From Halogranum gelatinilyticum (GTDB taxonomy: Archaea; Halobacteriota; Halobacteria; Halobacteriales; Haloferacaceae), in assembly GCF_900103715.1 (NCBI RefSeq), contig NZ_FNHL01000005.1:1-64000 (forward strand): a stretch of 64,000 nt of DNA, given 5' to 3'. Position 1 is the first letter of the stretch. The number at the start of each line of letters is the position of its first letter. The notes beneath the pieces are model-generated. The model was not told the origin of the DNA. It did no database searches and saw only the letters and a program-made list of their open reading frames with translations. Both the position numbers and the translations under genes were made by a program. Of the stretch, positions 29,491 through 38,691 are shown in pieces.

Positions 29491-30729
29491 ATGACTCCCC
29501 GATTTCAGCCGGACGATACGCTGTACAAACGGCGGAATACACTCAAAGTCGAGTACGTTCCAGACGACATCGTCGGGCGGGACAACGAGATCGAGGAGTA
29601 CGAAGCGGCCCTGCAGCCGATCATCAACGGTGAGTACCCCGACAACATCTTCATCTACGGCAAGACCGGCGTCGGCAAGACCGCTGTAACGAACTTCCTA
29701 CTGAACGAGCTCTTGGATTCGGCGGAGCATTTCGAAGTCGACCTCTCTGTCATCTCCCTCAACTGCGACGGTCTCAGCACGAGCTACCAGGCGGCGATTA
29801 GTCTGGTGAACAATCTCCGAGAGCCCGAACACCACATCGCTGAAACCGGCCACCCCCAATCCAAGGTCTATCGTCTTCTCTGGGATGAACTCAACAAGCT
29901 CTCGGGGACCGTGATCATCGTTCTCGACGAGATCGACCACATCACGGACGACACATTCCTCTACCAGATTACCCGTGCCGACAACAACGGGTACATCGAC
30001 AACATCCAGCTCGGCCTCATCGGGATCAGTAACGACTCGACGTTCCGAGAGCAGCTCGATGCGAAGGTTCAGTCGTCGCTGTGTGAAACCGAGATTTCGT
30101 TCCCCCCGTACGGTACGGAAGAGCTCCAGAAGGTCCTCGAACAGCGGGCAGAAATCGCGTTCCACCAGAGCGCACTCGAAGAGGGCGTGATTCCGCTGTG
30201 TGCAGCCCTCGGTCGCCAAGATGGTGGTGACGCCCGACGAGCGATTACACTTCTTCGGAAGGCGGGTGATCTGGCACGCACCGAGAACGCGGATTCGGTT
30301 ACGACCGACCACGTCGAACGCGCCCAGGAGAAGCTCGAGGCACAGCAGAGCATGGATATCATGCGCGACCTCACCGAACACGAGCAACTCACGCTCTACG
30401 CGCTGACCACGCTCGCTGCCGAGGATTCTACTCCTTCCCGGTCGCGGATCGTCTACCAGCGCTACAAAGAACTCTGTGAGTTCCAGGGTCGAGACCCACG
30501 TACGGCTCGCAGGATGCGTAGCTTCCTGTCCGACTTCGAGATTCTCAATCTCACGCTCTCGCATATGGAACACCGTGGTCAGGACGGCGGAACGTACCGC
30601 GAGCACGAACTCAACCGCGACATCGCGACCGTCGTCGACGCGCTACAGACAATTATCAGCGAATTCGGTGCCCACCGGAGTATCATCGAGTACCTTCCCG
30701 ACTCTGGTGAAGAGTTCGCGGCGATGTAG
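29491..30729 (+). CDS. orc1/cdc6: Orc1/Cdc6 replication initiator
   Basis: The 412-residue protein has the Orc1/Cdc6 layout. Walker A is GKTGVGKT (residues 57-64), Walker B LDEIDH (145-150), and sensor-1-like LIGISNDSTF is followed by RAITLLRKAGDLA. A C-terminal winged helix (~residue 300 on, SRIVYQRYKELCEFQGRDPR) reads origin DNA. It binds the adjacent ORB repeats and loads the MCM helicase. Its position directly next to nine ORBs is typical for a haloarchaeal replicon carrying its own initiator. The preceding ORB cluster overlaps the promoter region, so autoregulation is likely. Confidence 0.95.
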   Translation: MTPRFQPDDTLYKRRNTLKVEYVPDDIVGRDNEIEEYEAALQPIINGEYPDNIFIYGKTGVGKTAVTNFLLNELLDSAEHFEVDLSVISLNCDGLSTSYQAAISLVNNLREPEHHIAETGHPQSKVYRLLWDELNKLSGTVIIVLDEIDHITDDTFLYQITRADNNGYIDNIQLGLIGISNDSTFREQLDAKVQSSLCETEISFPPYGTEELQKVLEQRAEIAFHQSALEEGVIPLCAALGRQDGGDARRAITLLRKAGDLARTENADSVTTDHVERAQEKLEAQQSMDIMRDLTEHEQLTLYALTTLAAEDSTPSRSRIVYQRYKELCEFQGRDPRTARRMRSFLSDFEILNLTLSHMEHRGQDGGTYREHELNRDIATVVDALQTIISEFGAHRSIIEYLPDSGEEFAAM

Positions 30730-30843
30730 CTTCACGAAAGCGTCTTTCTGCTCAATAGTGTCGACCGACTCCTTCGATAACTCGAGTAGTTCTTGGAGAA
30801 CCGTCCCCGGCATTTATCAACGAACTCCTCATCTGTCGATAGC

Positions 30844-33800
30844 ATGGCAAGTCAGTCGACGGTCGCCACCCACCTTTCTGAAGAGGAACTCTTCCAACGG
30901 TGGACCGACCGATGGGACCATTTTCTCGACGACTTTTCTGCGACGTCGTCCTCAAGTACGATTTCAGAACTCCTTCGTGATAAAGTGAAAAGTGGGAACG
31001 CAGAGCGAGCAATCGCCGGTGGCCACGAAGGGCGAGAGATTCTTGAACTCCTCCAGAACGCCCGCGATGCAATTCCTAGTGATACGGACGGTGGTCGCGT
31101 TTACGTGGGAGTGTACGACGAAGGCGTGCTCGTCGCGAACACCGGACGTCCATTTGATTTGTTCGATCCAGACGTCGAGGACGCCGTCACGATGATCGGT
31201 GAATCGTCGAAGGGGAATAGTGACCAAGAAATTGGACACAAGGGAGTTGGACTGAAGTCGATACTCGCAACAGGGGATGCATTCGAGATCTGGACGCGCC
31301 ACGAAAGTGCTACAAACGAAACGCTTCGTACCAGGCTCAGTCGGTCGTACGTCACTGCTGCGTTGCTCTCGTCGTTAGGATACGACACATCTGGGTTCGA
31401 GCTTCGTGGCGCCGTCTCGAACGAAGCGATCCAGTCACTCACCACAGCTTCGGATGCTGATCAGCGAACCGAGGAGCTGACCCAAGACACTCGGGAAGAC
31501 ATTGGCAAGCTCCCGCTATTCGATTTTCCGGTTCCCCTGACGACCGCTTCTGGGGCAGACGATCCCGTTGCTGACCGGGCATCGGCGCTCCTCACTGGCG
31601 ATGTCGACGAATGGTACGGTGACCCCTTCCGCACGGCTGTTTTCGTTGAGTACGAGGACACGGAGTGGCGAGACCTCCTCGAGGAGTTCGATATTCCACT
31701 ACCTGAATCGTCCGACAGAGGTAGCGATGGTCGGGCCGAACGGCTGTGGTCGTATCTCTCGAAGGAGGCTGACGGTGAACGCGCGACGAGTGAAACGCTG
31801 ACAGCCGAAACGCTCATCCAGTTTGGCGGGATCGAGTCATTGCTGCTCGAACGCGTCGACGGCACGGAGCAACCAAGCCGGGAGCGATGGGACGTCAACC
31901 GTACCCCTGGGCCACTCGATAGCGAGACAGTGCGTCATGAGACAGTTACGGTGGCTGTCGAGGGAACGGACACATCGTTCGCGGACGAGCAGTTTGACCA
32001 GTTCGGGTTTGCTGACGCCGACGCATCCACGCAGTTGCTCGTTCCGCAGACGAGAACTGAACGAGAGCGACCACAGGAATATCCGCTATACCTGTACTAT
32101 CCGATCGAGAATACACGGGACGTTTCGCTTCCGTTCTGTCTCCATGGGCACTTCACGGTCGAGACAAATCGGAAGGATCTCAGTCTCAACAGCCTCGATG
32201 AGAATCAGGCAGTCCTCGAACGAGGAGTGGAGCTCGTTGCTCGAGTTGCCGAGGCAGCAGGAAGGAGCAACTTTGGCGACCGCTATCCGTGGATCCTCCT
32301 CCCGCCACCACCGAAGAGCTACCCGGACGACCCGAGTTCACAGGCGAGCTTGCTCACGTGGTTCCGTGCTGCAGTCTATGAGGAACTCCGTGAGCGGCCG
32401 TGCGTTCCCACAGTTAGCGATGAAGACGGGATCTCGACACCTGTTGTACCCGGTGAGTCGCTTCTGCACTGGGACGGCACCGTGCGCGATGGCTTCCTCG
32501 CACTGTTCGATGTGACTGACTCGCTTGATGAATCAGTTTCCGACGCTGTCGTCGACCGTCATTTCCCGACGAAGAAAACACTCGAAGGCTGTCATTCCGT
32601 CCCGGCCACATGGGAGGAGAGAATCGAGGCACTCCTCCGGGTTGACGATACGGAACAGTTCTCAACCGAGATTGCCCGCTCATGGGGCGCGATCCTTGGC
32701 AGCCACCTCGACAGTCAAATGGTCGGTCAGGATACGTCACATCTCGTCTGTGACTCCGGTACTGCTCGGGCACTATTTATCGGTACTATCGAGACGATAC
32801 TCCGCTCTGGCTCGAACGACGACGAGCTGTCAGCGACGCTCGATATGCTCTCCTCGCATCTCGAGGGCGTATACCTCCTGCCCTGCCGTCGCACCAGCGA
32901 GAACGGAGTAGTCGGTGACGACGCCGAAGAAACACACTCTGAGAGTGATGCGGCGGATAGTACCCTCCTCGTTCCCATCGAGGCACGATCGGGGCCAAAT
33001 CCGAACGAGCGTGGGACGAGCCGCACACGGTCAGTCATCTGGGACGTCAACTCACCGGAACGAGACACCCAACCGCCTGAAGTACCGCGTGAGAAGTCGA
33101 GTTTCCGAGTCTACTTCTTGGATCGAGCAGTCGAACAGAACGAACGGGCCCGTCGCGTTCTTGACCTCGCTGGTCGACCGTGGGGAGTTCGTGTCTACGA
33201 TGGCACGCCGAGCTACTTCCGCGAACTCCTGGATACATTCGCGATGGACGACTCGACGCGTGTGAAGGCGCTGGACTTCTACTTCCTCGCGAAGCAGATC
33301 AACAAACTCGGGAGCGAGTCGACGGACCTTCAGACAGACGAGGGGTCGTTTGTTCCGACTGAATACGTGAAATCCGCGGTTGCACGGTCAGAAGGTGACC
33401 AGCGGCAAAACCTTCGCCGACGCCTGAATCTCCGAAATAATCGACTCACCCTCCCGCGAGAGGGAGGCACCCATTCTATCCGAGAAACGATACTCGGCGA
33501 CGATTGGCAGCGTATCCGGGCGCTAGCCCACGGAGAGGATGCGACTGAAGACTGGGACACATTCGATGGGAATGCAAGTGCGACATGGCCAGCGCCGACT
33601 GAAGAGGCGTGGGTTCCGATTGCCGGTGCGCTTGAGACTGACGACGCTCACGAGCGAATCGCGAAAACACTCTCGTTGTTCGGTGTCTCGGTGCTTCCCG
33701 ATATCCGGACGGTGTGGATGTATGGGTCCGGGCATCCACGAACTCGAGGCGGCGCATCCTGGGATCCCGTCGAGTGGTCTTCAGGCGACTTTCTGGCGGG

Positions 33801-36800
33801 TGACGGCGTCCCGGAGAGTGCTGACGCACTCCAGCGTTCCTTAGAAGATGCAGGAAACGTCTATCAACAGTGGATCACGGCGCCGGGAAGACATCCACAA
33901 ACAACTGCCGAGCACTCCAACAAATGTAACGTCAAGACAGATGGCGTCCTCAGAGACGTCTTCCTCGCAACGTGGATCTGGTTCGACGACCTCGACGCAG
34001 TTCAGCGGCTCGGCGAAGAGAATCTCCTCGAACTCCTCCACCGGTACGAAGGCAAGTTCACCAAGTCGATTCTTGAGACGGGATGGACCTGCTCGCATGG
34101 TCATCAGCGTGACGGCTACGGATGGTCGAAGTCTATCCCGACGCTCCTGAACTGGCAGCTTCGCCAACTGGCAGTCTGGGACGCGACCGTAACAACGAAT
34201 CCAGAACTTCAAGACCCCTGGGGAGATGACGCTGCCCGATTTGCCTACACAGTCGTAAAGACAGGGTCGCGTGGGGCTAGAGCCTCTCGACTCTTCCCGC
34301 ACATTGATCCGGATGACCTCGATCTCTCTGAAGAACTGCTCCGAAAGCTGGGAGTGAAACCAGTCGGTTCGTTCGATGCAACTGAAGCTGCATGGCATCT
34401 TCACCGGCTCCTCGAAGTCCTCGCTGTCGACGGCCCAAACGAGGAACCGGTCGCTCTCGATATCCCCGACGACCGGGATAATGATTGGAACGCAGCTTAC
34501 ACGGCGCTCCTGGAACCAATTCTGCGCCAGCTGCCTGCAGAGGACCCAGCAGCAGAAGATGTCGACTTGCCGTTCCTGTCCCACCTCCCGATTAAGCGTA
34601 GCGGTGAGTGGCAAGTCGCGTCGCTAGAGTGGCTGGCAAAGAACGCCGACAAGGGTCGCTACTACGAGGATCAGTCACCGAAGCCGTGGGAACGCCGTGC
34701 CGTCGAACAGGGCGGACACTGGCTCCTACCCCGAACTGCGTCAGGGCCGTTTACCCGGCTCACCAACGCTCTCGGGATTGCGCGAGTCGACGCGTCGAAA
34801 CCAATATTCGATGCGGACGAGCTGACATTCACGGACGAGTCAGTCGCCGAATTCCGTTCGGCACTCCGTGATCGGATGGTGCTCCTCGTTGCATCACTCG
34901 AACAGCGGAGTGAGGATCGAATCCGCGAATTTGCAGATGATTTAGACGCCGCAATCGCGGAGCTTCGAGTGGCTGAACAGTTCCCCGAAGCCATCGACGA
35001 TGATTTTGACGCCCCGAAATCGGGGCTCTACGCACCTCGAAACGGTGAAGAAGCCTTCGTGTTCAATTCAGCAGCCTTCGACGACGGACTCACCCTCGCC
35101 GGGCTCGCGAACGCTGTCTCGCTGCTAGCCGAACAACCGACGACAATCGCAACGTTTCGGGAGGCACTCGACGACGACGTCTCACCAGCAGAACTCACGA
35201 AGAGATGGCAACGTCGAACCTTTCCTGTCGACGACGTCGCACGAGTTCTGGGAACGAGACGGCGTCGAGACCTCCGTCAACAGCTTGAGGCCATTACCTC
35301 CTTGGTTGAACGCTTCGATGGCGCGGTCGCTCCGACAGTCGATGACGTTATTGAAGCAGTCGAGAGCGAGAACGACACCGCAGTACAAGACTTCAAGCGG
35401 GCCATGTGCAGCGACGAAGCCACTACCTTAGATAGAACGTCTCCCCAAGCAATATTTGTTCGCGACGTCCGGGAGAACCTTCCTTCCGAGATCGGATTTG
35501 TTCTCAATCGTCTCTTTGGTGAGGACCGGCGTCCGTGGCGAGAAATAATCTTGGAGTCTGAAAGTGGGCACGAATCAGTGTTAATTGACTGGCTAGCAAA
35601 GAACGCGAGAGCGCTTGATGCGACATCGTGTTTCCCACAGTCTGTTCCGTCCGCTTACGTCCGTGTACTCGCTGTCATGAACGTTTGGGATCGGACGGAG
35701 ACGACAGATCTCCACGACATCGATGTGTGGCGGTCACGGCTTCGCACCTTGTCGACGGAGTCAAGCGTTAAGTGGACTGATCGGCTCCCAGACCGATTAC
35801 AGAACGAAGGTGCAGACGGCGAGCTATTATTCTACTATTCCCCCGATGAACGGTTCCAGTCGCAGATCGTCAACCCATTCCTTGAGAAACTCTCGGGAGC
35901 AATCGCGAGCGAAACAGCGAATCTGGAGGCAATGCTTCGACGGTATATCCTCAAGGGAGAGCTACCAGAAGATGAGGCTACTGTCTCTGCTGCTGATCAT
36001 CAGGATGGCGCACTTGCTGACCTCCAGTCGGCTGCAATGAGTGGACAGCAATTCTCAACTGAGAGCCTTCTTGACTCCGGGTTCGACGTGCAAACCGCCT
36101 CGACACGGACGACTGGTAGTGGCGGTGGTGGTGGTAGTACGCAGTATCGCGGTCGGGGCCAGCAAGGTGAGGCTGCGACTCTTGTCGCAATTCTGGATGA
36201 TACTGCGTCGTGGCTTGACGACCAACCGGTCGGAATGATTCGAATGGTTCGCTCAAAGTTCCGTGCGCTTTACGACGATCAGCAGAACGGGGACCACGAT
36301 TGGCATCTCGAGCGAGTTTGGAACCAGGAACTACTGCCGCTGCTGGCGGGAGGCGGGTTGACTCGTGACTCCATTGTCAATTGGCGCGACCACCTGGGTG
36401 ATGGACGGCTCCGAGATCACCCGCTTGTCAGGCTCTGTAACGTCACACTCGAGCAGGGTCCTGGTTTCGACATAATCGACCCCTTTGGGCCCTTGTCAGG
36501 TCCTCGCCGAGAGTTCGACATTGACCAGTTCGTTCCTGTCGAAGTGAAGGCCGTTGGTGGACGTTCCCCGCCATTCCACTTCCGGCTAACAACCAACGAA
36601 TACCGCCGGTGTAAGGCATTCCTCCGAAACGACCGCCCGTATGTGATTCGTCTTGTCTATGTTCCTGCTCCTGGAACGTCCAACTGGGCGTCGGAAACAA
36701 AATTTGTCTCCGAAATCGTTCTCGAAGATGTTTCGGATGCCGAGTCTCTGGTTCGAGGGAATCCCTTTGAGGAGGTTGTAAAAGGCGGATATATGAATAT

Positions 36801-36816
36801 GAGTGTAGACCAGTGA
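30844..36816 (+). CDS. Giant GHKL (sacsin-like) ATPase with C-terminal DUF3883 domain
   Basis: The start is ATG 30844 (MASQSTVATHLSEEEL); the frame is open to 30793 but that part is promoter-like. The protein is 1,990 residues. The N-terminal sacsin/HSP90-type ATP site has ELLQNARDAI (N72), DEGVLVANTGRPF (D92, G94) and GHKGVGLKSI (G131-G137). The C-terminal ~100 residues (VEVKAVGGRSPPFHFRLTTN ... RPYVIRLVYVP) match the DUF3883/NO VEIN domain, which has a nuclease-like E-x-K core. A Gly-rich linker GSGGGGGS precedes it. Such ATPase-DUF3883 giants are recurrent in prokaryotic defence islands. It is a single gene between orc1 and the par operon; a defence role is inferred. Confidence 0.75.
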   Translation: MASQSTVATHLSEEELFQRWTDRWDHFLDDFSATSSSSTISELLRDKVKSGNAERAIAGGHEGREILELLQNARDAIPSDTDGGRVYVGVYDEGVLVANTGRPFDLFDPDVEDAVTMIGESSKGNSDQEIGHKGVGLKSILATGDAFEIWTRHESATNETLRTRLSRSYVTAALLSSLGYDTSGFELRGAVSNEAIQSLTTASDADQRTEELTQDTREDIGKLPLFDFPVPLTTASGADDPVADRASALLTGDVDEWYGDPFRTAVFVEYEDTEWRDLLEEFDIPLPESSDRGSDGRAERLWSYLSKEADGERATSETLTAETLIQFGGIESLLLERVDGTEQPSRERWDVNRTPGPLDSETVRHETVTVAVEGTDTSFADEQFDQFGFADADASTQLLVPQTRTERERPQEYPLYLYYPIENTRDVSLPFCLHGHFTVETNRKDLSLNSLDENQAVLERGVELVARVAEAAGRSNFGDRYPWILLPPPPKSYPDDPSSQASLLTWFRAAVYEELRERPCVPTVSDEDGISTPVVPGESLLHWDGTVRDGFLALFDVTDSLDESVSDAVVDRHFPTKKTLEGCHSVPATWEERIEALLRVDDTEQFSTEIARSWGAILGSHLDSQMVGQDTSHLVCDSGTARALFIGTIETILRSGSNDDELSATLDMLSSHLEGVYLLPCRRTSENGVVGDDAEETHSESDAADSTLLVPIEARSGPNPNERGTSRTRSVIWDVNSPERDTQPPEVPREKSSFRVYFLDRAVEQNERARRVLDLAGRPWGVRVYDGTPSYFRELLDTFAMDDSTRVKALDFYFLAKQINKLGSESTDLQTDEGSFVPTEYVKSAVARSEGDQRQNLRRRLNLRNNRLTLPREGGTHSIRETILGDDWQRIRALAHGEDATEDWDTFDGNASATWPAPTEEAWVPIAGALETDDAHERIAKTLSLFGVSVLPDIRTVWMYGSGHPRTRGGASWDPVEWSSGDFLAGDGVPESADALQRSLEDAGNVYQQWITAPGRHPQTTAEHSNKCNVKTDGVLRDVFLATWIWFDDLDAVQRLGEENLLELLHRYEGKFTKSILETGWTCSHGHQRDGYGWSKSIPTLLNWQLRQLAVWDATVTTNPELQDPWGDDAARFAYTVVKTGSRGARASRLFPHIDPDDLDLSEELLRKLGVKPVGSFDATEAAWHLHRLLEVLAVDGPNEEPVALDIPDDRDNDWNAAYTALLEPILRQLPAEDPAAEDVDLPFLSHLPIKRSGEWQVASLEWLAKNADKGRYYEDQSPKPWERRAVEQGGHWLLPRTASGPFTRLTNALGIARVDASKPIFDADELTFTDESVAEFRSALRDRMVLLVASLEQRSEDRIREFADDLDAAIAELRVAEQFPEAIDDDFDAPKSGLYAPRNGEEAFVFNSAAFDDGLTLAGLANAVSLLAEQPTTIATFREALDDDVSPAELTKRWQRRTFPVDDVARVLGTRRRRDLRQQLEAITSLVERFDGAVAPTVDDVIEAVESENDTAVQDFKRAMCSDEATTLDRTSPQAIFVRDVRENLPSEIGFVLNRLFGEDRRPWREIILESESGHESVLIDWLAKNARALDATSCFPQSVPSAYVRVLAVMNVWDRTETTDLHDIDVWRSRLRTLSTESSVKWTDRLPDRLQNEGADGELLFYYSPDERFQSQIVNPFLEKLSGAIASETANLEAMLRRYILKGELPEDEATVSAADHQDGALADLQSAAMSGQQFSTESLLDSGFDVQTASTRTTGSGGGGGSTQYRGRGQQGEAATLVAILDDTASWLDDQPVGMIRMVRSKFRALYDDQQNGDHDWHLERVWNQELLPLLAGGGLTRDSIVNWRDHLGDGRLRDHPLVRLCNVTLEQGPGFDIIDPFGPLSGPRREFDIDQFVPVEVKAVGGRSPPFHFRLTTNEYRRCKAFLRNDRPYVIRLVYVPAPGTSNWASETKFVSEIVLEDVSDAESLVRGNPFEEVVKGGYMNMSVDQ

Positions 36817-36860
36817 ATAGCCTCTAACAAGCAGTTTGGTAGAGGAAGCAGTCATGCCCC

Positions 36861-36891
36861 TGAATTCAGTGAATCACTGATTCACTGATCA
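36861..36891. repeat. TGATTCA-type repeats, downstream of the par operon
   Basis: GTGAATCACTGATTCACTGATC, on the side of the operon away from the main array and overlapping the stop of the small par gene. It is the same octamer family as 38254-38640. Confidence 0.65.
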
Positions 36892-37334
36892 GCGTCTTGC
36901 TTTGCGAGCTCGCGAATCTTCTCTTTCGTTTCTTCTCGGTACTCGCCAAAGGCCACCTCGAAGACGCCGCGGTAGAAGTGTTTGTTCTTCTCCAGCGTAA
37001 CGTCCTCGCGTTTCAGCTGCTTCTTCAGGCGAGTAAATGTGATTTCGATGTCCTCACTCTGCTCCGGTTCGACGTATATCGTGGCTGAATCCCAATCCTC
37101 GCGGATATTCAGCGGCTCATCGTCTGTTTCTTCTGCTCCACTCGTCGACGATTCGTCGCTCGTCGTGGCTGCGGTTTCTTGGTTGTTTGACCGTTGTTCA
37201 GTGGCCGCTGTAGTATCGCCACCCTCCGCTTCTGGTTCTGACGACGTCTCCGAACCTCCGTCCTCGGCGCTAGCGTCTTCGTCTTTCCCTTCGTCTGAAG
37301 GATCCTCGAATCGCTCGTCCATTCCTCGGGGCAT
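36882..37334 (-). CDS. Putative centromere-binding partner of ParA
   Basis: This 150-residue protein has an acidic, low-complexity first half (EDASAEDGGSETSSEPEAE). The compact C-terminal ~75 residues (REDWDSATIYVEPEQSEDIE ... KNKHFYRGVFEVAFGEYREE) could be a helix-rich or RHH-like DNA-binding domain. It is encoded 2 nt after the parA stop on the same strand, the standard position for a plasmid ParB/ParR-type adaptor. It shows no similarity to classical ParB that I can see. The function is inferred from operon position and from the flanking repeats that it would bind. Confidence 0.6.
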   Translation of the reverse strand: MPRGMDERFEDPSDEGKDEDASAEDGGSETSSEPEAEGGDTTAATEQRSNNQETAATTSDESSTSGAEETDDEPLNIREDWDSATIYVEPEQSEDIEITFTRLKKQLKREDVTLEKNKHFYRGVFEVAFGEYREETKEKIRELAKQDADQ

Positions 37335-37336
37335 AC

Positions 37337-38248
37337 TTACGCCTCCACCTGCGTCTTGTCGAACGCTCGTTCCATCGTCCGTGCAACTTCCAGGAAGAGG
37401 TCACGCTCTACTTGTTGATCGTTCGGATCCTCCCACTCGAAAATATCTCGTCCGTTGTCCCACGCGCGCTGAATCGCCACTCGCATTGGGAGCTTGAAAA
37501 TCGGTGCCATCGACGCGAAAGACTCGTCGAAGGCGTTGAGGAATTTTTTCGACTGACCGTCGTCCCGGTACATATTCGCCAGGAGTCCGACGATCGCAAT
37601 CTCAATCTGCTGGTTGTCTTCGATGGACTCCAGCTGGTCCCACAGGTCATCAAGTGCGTCCCGCGACGTTGCTTGGGTCTGTGCAGCCAGGAAGACGTTC
37701 TGGGCCGCAATGAACGCCGCGTCGGTCAGTACGGAGAGGTCTGGTGGGCAGTCGATTACGATGAAATCGTAGTTGTAGCCGTCGTCGACCATCTCTTCGA
37801 GAGCGAGTTTCAGCGAGAGGCGAGCGTTCGCATCATCCATCCAATCTCGAGCAAGGCCCATGTCCTTGTGACTGGGAATCAGGTCGAAGTTCAGATGGTC
37901 GTATTCGTCGGCCTCGATCACGATCTCTGAAAGACTCGTATCGTGCGTGCGCGGATTGTCGACGAGTACGTCGAGCAGGTTCGCGTCATCGGTAACAAGT
38001 GTATTGGGGAGTTCGTTCTTCGGGCTGGAAGGATCGTTGTCGTCGCCAGGCCCCAGACCGAGGCCTTTCGTCATGTCGGCCTGTGGGTCCATATCGATTG
38101 CAAGAACATCGTGGCCGCGAGTTGCCAGCGCCGCTGCGCTGTTGATCGTTGCCGTTGTCTTTCCAGTCCCGCCTTTCTGGTTCCCGAAGGCAATCGTCGG
38201 GATACCGGTCGATGGTGTGACGCCCCATCCACGAGGTGTCTCGGTCAT
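37337..38248 (-). CDS. parA: ParA-family partition ATPase
   Basis: The 303-residue protein has the deviant Walker A KGGTGKTT (residues 25-32), the Walker A' segment AIDMDPQADMTKGLGLG and Walker B-like FIVIDCPPDL. This is ParA/Soj/MinD-type, with no N-terminal DNA-binding extension beyond ~15 residues. ParA ATPases move plasmid copies along the nucleoid together with a centromere-binding adaptor. It forms an operon with the small gene at 36882, and its promoter lies in the TGATTCA repeat array, which suggests autorepression by the complex. Confidence 0.93.
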   Translation of the reverse strand: MTETPRGWGVTPSTGIPTIAFGNQKGGTGKTTATINSAAALATRGHDVLAIDMDPQADMTKGLGLGPGDDNDPSSPKNELPNTLVTDDANLLDVLVDNPRTHDTSLSEIVIEADEYDHLNFDLIPSHKDMGLARDWMDDANARLSLKLALEEMVDDGYNYDFIVIDCPPDLSVLTDAAFIAAQNVFLAAQTQATSRDALDDLWDQLESIEDNQQIEIAIVGLLANMYRDDGQSKKFLNAFDESFASMAPIFKLPMRVAIQRAWDNGRDIFEWEDPNDQQVERDLFLEVARTMERAFDKTQVEA

Positions 38249-38691
38249 AGTTCGATCATTGAATCAATGACTCATAAATCCATGTCAGACACTCAGTCGT
38301 ATCTCTCTTAACCTGGTTCTGCCGAATACGGGCGACAGAATAGCTGTAGAGTGCAATTCCTCGTTCTCTGTTCTCTATCACTGAATCATTGATTCTTGTA
38401 TTCAATGATTCACAACATCCAGATTTCTTTGATTCATTGATTTATTGCGCGGGTTACGGTCCCTGAATCCGCAATTCAAGTTCTCAGACTCTCACTGATT
38501 CACTGATTCAATGATTCCATTACTCTTTGATTTCTTGACTCCCATATCTTTGTGTCGCCGTTGACTCTCTGAATCATGCAATCTCTGACTCACGACTTCC
38601 AGTACTCACTACTTCCTTGATTCTGTGATTCAATGATTCAAAGGATCAATTGTCAATCAAGGAGTGACCACGGAAAGGGTGGTAGATGATG
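38249..38691. other. Candidate centromere (partition site) with TGATTCA iterons
   Basis: No gene is present in 440 nt. Clusters of TGATTCA octamers on both strands lie at 38254-38275, 38378-38412, 38428-38447, 38492-38518 (TCACTGATTCACTGATTC then AATGATTCC) and 38617-38640. They are often in tandem at 8-bp pitch. The array precedes parA, and smaller copies flank the other end of the operon, as expected for a parS/parC region bound by the small adaptor protein. Confidence 0.75.

Noticed and set aside
38378-38640. TGATTCA repeats considered as CRISPR or recombinase core sites
   Set aside because: Octamer pitch, both orientations and placement around parA fit a centromere better; no spacers of constant length.
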